The translations under genes and the position numbers were made by a program. The notes under the pieces are model-generated. The model saw only the letters and a list, made by a program, of their open reading frames with translations. It ran no database searches and had not been told where the DNA came from. Positions 57,936 through 64,000 of a stretch of DNA of 64,000 bases are shown one piece after another; positions within the stretch are counted from its first letter, which is position 1, and the number at the start of each line of letters is the position of its first letter. This DNA comes from Meandrina meandrites (taxonomy: Eukaryota > Cnidaria > Anthozoa > Scleractinia > Meandrinidae). Location of the stretch: positions 36,591,305 to 36,655,304 of the forward strand of contig OY855908.1 of assembly GCA_963693305.1 (NCBI GenBank). Direction: 5' to 3'.

Positions 57936-58149
57936 AGGGTAGCAAATGGGGTGTCGTGATCCCATTTCACGCACAAATTTTAACCAATTTAACTCACATT
58001 GTCCCGTATACTTGAAACCGCACAATTCACGAATTACCGTCTTTTCTAGCTCTTTTCACGCGTCACGGTCTAATTTTTGCCCTATTTTCACGCGTCACAG
58101 TCAATTTTTTTGCCTTTTCTCGTGTCACGCATAAACCCTTTGCTACCCT
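57936..58149. mobile_element. 214-bp MITE with near-8-bp target duplication
   Basis: AGGGTAGCAAA and TTTGCTACCCT are terminal inverted repeats. TTTTCTAG (57928-57935) and CTTTCTAG (58150-58157) flank it; the paralogous spacers have a single copy. The interior repeats TTTTCACGCGTCAC twice and a related TTTCTCGTGTCAC once. Probably hAT-type. Confidence 0.75.
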
Positions 58150-58269
58150 CTTTCTAGTTGGCGCTAGATATGATTAAAAAAGAGATGAAAAAAATATTAG
58201 TAAAATTTGAGGGCGCCGCAAATTGAACCATATTTACAACGTTGCTGATACAAAAAGCAAAATGTGGAC

Positions 58270-58342
58270 TGCACGGCCGGGAATCGAACCCAGGCGTCCC
58301 GCGTGGCAGGCGAGAACTTTTCTACCACTGAACCACCAGTGC
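58270..58342 (-). pseudogene. tRNA-Gly (GCC) with indels
   Basis: 73 nt, with one base lost from the acceptor 3' strand, three bases inserted between D and anticodon arms, and T-stem changes. Anticodon GCC is still present. Confidence 0.85.
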
Positions 58343-58603
58343 TTGATGGCCTATTGCTTGACATGTTTTAGAAGATATCTTATTCATCCAAGACAGTGTT
58401 AAGCAGCTCCTGGCAGAACAAAGAAAACTGTTTCTCCAGCCTTTTCCTCGATTCAGGCATCTTGCCGGCAATACTGATCGAAGAATGAATCCCGAACTTT
58501 TGTAGTTGACGCTCGATATGCTTGAAAAAAGTATGAAAAATATAACTAAAATTTTAGGGCGCCGCAAACTGAACGCTGCTGATACAAAAAGCAAAATATG
58601 AAT

Positions 58604-58674
58604 TGCACTGGCCGGGAATCGAACCCGGGCCTCCCGCGTGGCAGGCGAGAATTCTACCACTGAACCACCAGTGC
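58604..58674 (-). tRNA. tRNA-Gly (GCC)
   Basis: Exact consensus with T5 downstream on the minus strand; last tRNA of the domain. Confidence 0.94.
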
Positions 58675-58714
58675 TTGGTTAAATTGCCCTTGACAACATG
58701 AATACAGATTTGTT

Positions 58715-59465
58715 AAAAAGTAGCATGATTAAATAAGATGCTTTATAAAAAGCCGAAAATAATTTTTGCTAAAACTCAAAACTCCCTGAGGACAAACATA
58801 TAGCTAATTTCCGAAATTAAAGGCAAAAGTCAGCCAAAGACTGAGTTTATCCAGAAGTCCATAACTAGAAGTCTACATCTCTTGTAATGGGTCTTGAGGT
58901 ATCTTTCGCGTGTAGGCTATTTTTAGAACACTTTTCCGCGAAACCGGTAGCTAATCGCGTTGGAACACCGGCCGTTCGCGGCTGATGATTGGCTCGCTCG
59001 CAAGTCGGGCGGGAAATGAAGCTCTTGCCTTCCGGACGAGTTCCTTCGCGTTTGCTGCCCTTTCAAGCGTCGCTATTGGGGCTGATGGTGAAAATTTTTT
59101 TCCGGCATGTTTCTTCTATATTTCTTTTAATTGTCCGCCATGAAAACCGTAATTTGCAACAATCTCATGCAATGATCACATCCAATGATGGCGTGGACGT
59201 GCAAGCCATCATTTCTTCGCGATGAATTACGTCATTTTCTTGCGCGCGCAAGGTTTGTTCTAATAATAGCGTACACACGAAAGACATAGCATGCACCCCA
59301 ATACTGCATGTAGACTTCTATTTCTGCGTTATCTGATAAATGCCCTTGTTGTAAGTTGTTCAAAGGCCACGCAATTCTTGGCAATTTGTCTAAAAACATT
59401 TACAATGTAATTACTTTTCTTGTATACCTATATGAACAGGAAATTGTCATCTTATATAATCACAT
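58715..59465. repeat. Inverted spacer block without the 155-bp MITE
   Basis: Reverse complement of the 9645-10370 block; it lacks the ATATTTCT-flanked MITE of the 24480 and 41365 copies and therefore shows the empty site. Cassette homology ends near 59465. Confidence 0.75.
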
Positions 59466-59633
59466 TTACTTAAGGAAATGAATTCCACATAACGGGATTG
59501 AACTTATAAAAGATGGAGAAAGATTACCTTCTATCATTTATTTTAGTTGTATCCTCTTCATCATCATCGATACATAAACGTAAACACCATTGAGCGGCGT
59601 GAACTGTTAAAATGTTGATCAGTGTTTGTGTTA

Positions 59634-60342
59634 GGGCCTGTTTACATGGAGGTGGGGGACCCCGGGCAGGTGAGGTAACCCGCCTAGGTGGGGTAACCCG
59701 CCTCTCCATATAAACTCTCATTTTTTCTCGATCGTGTTTACATGATAGGTGGGGTAACCCGCCTAGGCGGGTTGCCCGGTCTGCTGGGTAGGGAACCCTC
59801 CCAGCCGGGGTCGCTTTTTGCCATGTAAACGTTTCAAGGTGGGGTAACCCGCCTACCCGGGGTCGGTTCATGTTACCAAAACGCGCCAAATCCGAACCAA
59901 CAACCAAACGCCCGCCATATTGGAACCGCAACAACATGTTTCAGTCTCGAGGATATCAGCGTGGGGAGCTTTTTCGTCGAGTTCATCTGCTTAGTGTCGA
60001 AGGCCGCAATCAAGATGGCAATCAGGAAGAATCTGAAGGTATTCAAATTTCAAGTGATGCTTTACGTGAAGGACCGATCGAAGCACGCGCTTCTTCTCTA
60101 CTTAGAGATCAGTCGATAACACAAAGCAACGAAAAACGTTGTCTCTGCCAATGAAAATCATGCTGTGAAAAAAACAAAAACAAAAAAAAAACAAGAAATC
60201 TACGCCACGCTATTTTCTCAAGGAAGTTAACCCCGGGACCCCGGGGTGATAAGATTGTATGTAAACGCGAGCTATTTTTCGACCACGGCTGGGCGGGTTA
60301 CCTCACCTACCCGGGGTCCCCCACCTCCATGTAAACAGGCCC
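59634..60342. mobile_element. PIF/Harbinger-type MITE, 709 bp
   Basis: Ends GGGCCTGTTTACATGGAGG are inverted at the right end; TTA is duplicated outside (59631-59633, 60343-60345). Near the ends GGTAACCCGCC recurs several times in both orientations. A 3-bp TTA target and GGG-start ends fit PIF/Harbinger. A 94-aa frame (59870-60154) inside may be residual first-exon sequence; no transposase. Confidence 0.82.
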
Positions 60343-60345
60343 TTA

Positions 60346-61200
60346 CTCAATAAATTACAAACTAATAAACTGGGTCTTGATCCGTCGAAGTGCATGAGTC
60401 ATTTTCTGCGCTAATTCGACTTTTCACGCTTCGTAAATTACACGGAAACAACCTCGACTCCCAGCATCGAACGAATGGTGCTGGAGATAAATCCAATTAT
60501 CCATCGACGTGAACGATGTTGGTAAATAAACAACGCTGAAATTGGGAGCGGGCGCCTTACGAAAAACCAGTAGTGAATATGGGAAATAAGAAATTATAGC
60601 AGCCTATCATAAGTTCGATCTTCATCTTCTTTGTTTTTTTTTTTCTCGGGAGCAGTTGATCCTGTTTTGTGGATCAAGTACTCAGTACCCTGTAAATAAT
60701 TATGATAGTACTGGTATGCATACAATCACTCATTGATTGAACCATTAATTGTTGCAAGACTACCTTTATCCTTAGTTACAATTCCAGTTATGCAAAAATA
60801 TAAAAAAAATTGCTGTTGGTTCTATACTCACATAGTTTCTGCATGTAAATAGCTAATTTTGTTTAATGCGATTTGCGGCTTGTTAATTTCATTTAGAGCG
60901 AGTTAATAAAGCTATTTTACTTCGGATTATGTCTCGTTATGATGAAATCATTGGAATCGACTACAAAAAAAAAAAGAAGAAGAAATAATTGCTTTTTCGC
61001 AGCGTACAGCAGAAACCGCTTGAAGTTGAGGGTCTGAGAATATACACTGTACAGGTAATGTTTGATTGAAAGCCATATAGCAAACATACGACGAGATTTC
61101 AGTTCATTTTGTCTGAACTGATGACACAAGAACAAGGCCTGTATTGTACACAGGCCGTATTTCCGGATGTATCGCGATTAATCAATTAATTACACCATAC
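60346..61200. other. No gene recognised
   Basis: AT-rich DNA with a small hairpin GGCCTGTATTGTACACAGGCC-like stem around 61137-61158. Nothing else stands out. Confidence 0.4.
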
Positions 61201-61224
61201 GTTTGCCACTAGATTAACACTGCA

Positions 61225-61400
61225 TGAAATGACATGTATACGGGGGTATAATGAATCCGTATACGTAATGTGTACGGAAAGGTATACTGGTGTGTACTGA
61301 AGTTCGGGTATACGGTCTGTATAATGAACAGTATCCCTCTATTTCCTTATACTAATGTATACTGTTGTGTGTAGATTACCGTACACCGAGTGTAAGGACA
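61225..61400. repeat. GTATAC-dense stretch
   Basis: Five GTATAC palindromes plus variants (GTGTAC, GTATAA, GTACAC) in about 170 bp, without a fixed period. Confidence 0.6.
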
Positions 61401-61429
61401 CCTTATATATGTTTTGACAAAGTTAACTC

Positions 61430-61830
61430 CAATTGCTGGTAATTATATGCGACATCGCGAATTTACGCATCTTTAACTCTTGCGTAAAGAACAGTAAATA
61501 GAAGGCCCTCTTTACGACAGTGTTCCTTGTTCCATAAAGACGCGTGAACTGGCAGAGAACACGTTAAGACTTACAGCACGAAAATGGAGATTTACGGAAA
61601 ATTAAAAGTGGCTTAAATCTCCTTAAAGTTGGTCATCCAACTTTACGCGATCAATTAAAGGTTGTTAAACCTGACATTTACGCTACCGTGCGTAAACCTG
61701 GCGTAAATGTGGCTTAAATGTTTCAATCTCTTTAAGCAAGCTTTAAACAATGTAAAGGTAGCGTAAAGCTGATTAAATTCCAAATTTACGCCAGCTTTAC
61801 TTCAGCTTTACACCACAGTAAAGATATTTT
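61430..61830. repeat. TTTACG/CGTAAA-dense stretch
   Basis: At least ten TTTACG or CGTAAA words in 400 bp, in both orientations, mixed with TTTAAAG/CTTTAA variants and no strict period. No ORF. Confidence 0.65.
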
Positions 61831-62260
61831 TTCATGCTGTGACTCGGGTGTGGAAGCGGAATCATTGGACTTTGGATATTCATGATTCCTGTCTTGTTTT
61901 ACCTCAATGATTCATGATTCATTTATAAATTTCATTCGATATTCATGATTTAATTTTCATTGTTTCCATCCAGTTTTCAAATAACTTATTTCCAGTTTCT
62001 GTTGTTTTCCGCTTATACGGTGGTTGCGCATTCTCTAGTGTTTGAAACGGTTCCCCACTCACTGGCAAAGTGGAATAATGCCGGTAACAAAGGGTGTGAA
62101 AATTGTGAAAACTAAAACGGAAAGAAAGATTCAAGAGAATTAGCATTTTCTTAATTTCTTTTGTTTCACTTTTTTATTGGCGGTTGATGAGGCCGAATGC
62201 ACGCATGGTGAAGTTAACAAAATCAGTTCTGTAGTCTCGAGTCGCTTGTGCTGTTTGAAC

Positions 62261-63283
62261 ATGTATACCGTTAAACGACGAAAGACAACTGGAGTGCAAA
62301 GTGGGTGCTCAACAGCTGATTTGAAAGACCACAGCACGCAGTGCGGCGATACCAAAGGAAGTTATGGAAGAGATGGGAAGAAAGACAACTTCACTAGCTA
62401 TGAAAGTCTTCTGAGAAATTACCTGTGGGACAGGGACTTCACCCTGTCATGGCTGAAAGACGAGGGACTGATAGCGTCGAGTCGTATATGCCCCACTTGC
62501 GGATCGGAAATGACTTGGGTTGAACGTGGGGACAGGTCAGATGGCTACGTCTGGGAGTGTAGAAAACAAGTCAATGGTAAACGGCATAGATGTGAGAGGA
62601 GTATTAGAGAGGGAAGTTGGTTTGAGAAAGCGAACTTAACAATTGAAGAAGTATTGAAATTCACGTACTGGTGGTGTCAGGACCTGAGGCAGTGGCAGAT
62701 AAAACAGCAGCTTGGGCTTGGTTCTCACACAGCCGTTGACTGGGACATGTTTTGCCGCGAAGTGTGTGAGGTGGCGTTGTTCGATGGAAGGGTAAAAATT
62801 GGCGGCCCAGGAAAGTTGGTTCAGATAGACGAAAGTAAAATTGGAAAGAGGAAATATCATCGTGGTCATGTCGTCGAGGGTCAGTGGGTTTTCGGCGGCA
62901 TCGAAGAGGATTCACGCAAATGCTTTATCGCCACAGTAGAAGACCGATCGGAACAAACTTTGCTGAACCTCATAAAAGAATGGATCGAGCCGGGCACAAC
63001 AATTGTTTCGGATTGCTGGAAGGGATACGTGAACCTTTCCAAACATGGTTATATCCATAAAACTGTGAACCATTCTGTTGAGTTCGTTAACGACGAGGGT
63101 TTTCACACCAATAAGATAGAAGGTCATTGGCGACAGATGAAGGCAAGGCTTCCGACGCACGGTCGTAAAAAGGAACACTACTCTTCCTACTTGGCAGAAT
63201 TCAAGTGGAGATATATCCACAGTGGTGAAGATTTGTGGAAGGCGTTTTTAAAGGACATTAAGAAAATTTACAAATTTGAATAA
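62261..63283 (+). CDS. Merlin/IS1595-type DDE transposase, intact
   Basis: A 340-aa protein from the first ATG at 62261; the open frame extends 28 codons upstream without ATG. It would cut and join transposon ends. A Cys4-type zinc ribbon (CPTCGSEMTW...CRK...RC, about 82-115) precedes the ISXO2/IS1595 DDE domain. First Asp is in VQIDESKIGKRKYHRG, second in IVSDCWKGY, and the Glu block is HTNKIEGHWRQMK. Length and order fit eukaryotic Merlin elements. No stop or frameshift is present, and AATAAA lies 190 bp downstream (63473). I could not see convincing terminal inverted repeats nearby, so it could be a recent transposon copy with undetected ends or a host gene derived from one. Confidence 0.85.
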   Translation: MYTVKRRKTTGVQSGCSTADLKDHSTQCGDTKGSYGRDGKKDNFTSYESLLRNYLWDRDFTLSWLKDEGLIASSRICPTCGSEMTWVERGDRSDGYVWECRKQVNGKRHRCERSIREGSWFEKANLTIEEVLKFTYWWCQDLRQWQIKQQLGLGSHTAVDWDMFCREVCEVALFDGRVKIGGPGKLVQIDESKIGKRKYHRGHVVEGQWVFGGIEEDSRKCFIATVEDRSEQTLLNLIKEWIEPGTTIVSDCWKGYVNLSKHGYIHKTVNHSVEFVNDEGFHTNKIEGHWRQMKARLPTHGRKKEHYSSYLAEFKWRYIHSGEDLWKAFLKDIKKIYKFE

Positions 63284-63472
63284 TTAGAACACTGAGCTTG
63301 CTGTAAATATTTCCAGTTTAAAAAACTTTCTACTTATGAACAGTGTTGGAATTGCATGCACGGTATATTATTGGTCACCGTATTTATGACGCCTGTGTAT
63401 TTGAATGAGAATATATTTTTTGACAGCATCTTTGATTAACTGAAATGGACTTACTGAAATGTAATGTATTGC

Positions 63473-63478
63473 AATAAA
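63473..63478 (+). promoter_or_regulatory. Poly(A) signal after the Merlin-type gene
   Basis: AATAAA 190 bp past the stop codon, followed by a T-rich region; consistent with normal Pol II 3' processing. Confidence 0.5.
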
Positions 63479-63625
63479 GTTAATTGCTTGAATTCCAAAT
63501 ACCACGTAGTTGTTGTTTGGTTACGGGGCAAAAAAGGGTCTTTTGAAATCAGCGTGTTTGTCGCCTTGTATTTTAGAAGGAAAGGTAAATTACAATTACG
63601 TTATAAATGAAGTAGTTCGTGAGGC

Positions 63626-63828
63626 CATGGATCAAACGTAGTATATTGATGAGTAGGACGATTTGTTTAGGGCATGGATTAAAGAACGAGGTATGTTTAT
63701 GTGTAGTGCGCTTTCTTCGGCTCATGGATTAAAGAACGAGGTATATTCATGTGTAGTGGGCTTTCTTCGGCTCATGGATTAAGGAACGAGGTATGTTCAT
63801 GTGTAGTGCGCTTTCTTCGGCTCATGAG
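63626..63828. repeat. 50-bp minisatellite, about four units
   Basis: CATGGATTAAAGAACGAGGT recurs at 63673, 63723 and 63773 with a period of exactly 50; a diverged unit starts at 63626 and a partial one at 63823. Units end in GCTTTCTTCGG. Confidence 0.92.
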
Positions 63829-63849
63829 GGCCCTGGGAACGAGATTGGT

Positions 63850-63964
63850 GGCTACGTAGCTGCGTAGCTGCGTAGCCACTATTTTAGAGGTTTAGCCGCG
63901 TAGCCAGTATTTTAGAGGTCTGCGTAGCTGCGTAGCCGCGTAGCCACTATTTTAGAGGTATAGC

Positions 63965-63965
<1 letters not shown>
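63850..63965. repeat. Higher-order GCGTAGC(T/C) array
   Basis: Short GCGTAGCTGCGTAGCC runs alternate three times with CACTATTTTAGAGGT-type spacers. It starts 20 bp after the 50-bp minisatellite. Confidence 0.85.
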
Positions 63966-63996
<31 letters not shown>

Positions 63997-64000
63997 CTGT

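Noticed and set aside
62636..63220. Minus-strand ORFs over the Merlin-type transposase
   Set aside because: Shadows of the coding frame; no motif.

Overview
The window reads as nuclear DNA of a cnidarian, probably an anthozoan such as a stony coral. The main evidence is a minicollagen gene on the minus strand at 1927-5475. It has a signal-peptide exon, CxxxCxxxCxxxCxxxCC domains, polyproline and a short Gly-X-Y stretch, and minicollagens are nematocyst wall proteins known only from cnidarians. The rest is AT-rich, intron- and repeat-type DNA with eukaryotic (Pol III) tRNA genes and animal-type transposons. The species cannot be fixed from the sequence alone.

Layout. (1) 1-7600: the minicollagen gene (two coding exons, one inferred 5' UTR exon), with hairpin MITEs upstream and in its large intron. 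(2) 7600-18450, 24480-45330 and 57000-59470: a large tRNA gene domain made by repeated segmental duplication of one cassette in both orientations. I count 26 tRNA-Gly-type genes or pseudogenes and 9 tRNA-Cys(GCA) genes. Most carry both internal Pol III promoter boxes and a downstream T-run. Two tRNA-Gly bodies have a GCU (serine-type) anticodon, and one of these is otherwise perfect. (3) 18450-24480: relics of retrotransposon, SINE, a TTAA-flanked DNA transposon and a broken PIF/Harbinger pair (Myb-like gene and transposase fragment). (4) 25110-26388 and about 27600-29650: a Mutator-like element with a 9-bp target duplication, and a Crypton-like tyrosine-recombinase element with one nonsense codon. 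Both interrupt tRNA cassettes, so paralogous copies give the empty sites. (5) 45332-56989: an 11.7-kb nest of TTAA-flanked inverted-repeat elements inserted next to a tRNA-Cys gene. It carries a nearly intact CR1-like non-LTR retrotransposon (1079-aa ORF with a 2A-like motif near its N terminus). (6) 59634-60342: a Harbinger-type MITE. (7) 61200-61830: two motif-dense stretches. (8) 62261-63283: an intact IS1595/Merlin-type transposase gene, followed by minisatellites up to the window end.

Functionally, the only clear host protein gene is minicollagen. The tRNA genes are host Pol III genes multiplied by duplication. The other long reading frames belong to mobile elements in different states of decay. 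The tRNA duplications act as a dated background: because many copies exist, insertion sites and target duplications can be read directly by comparing filled and empty copies.
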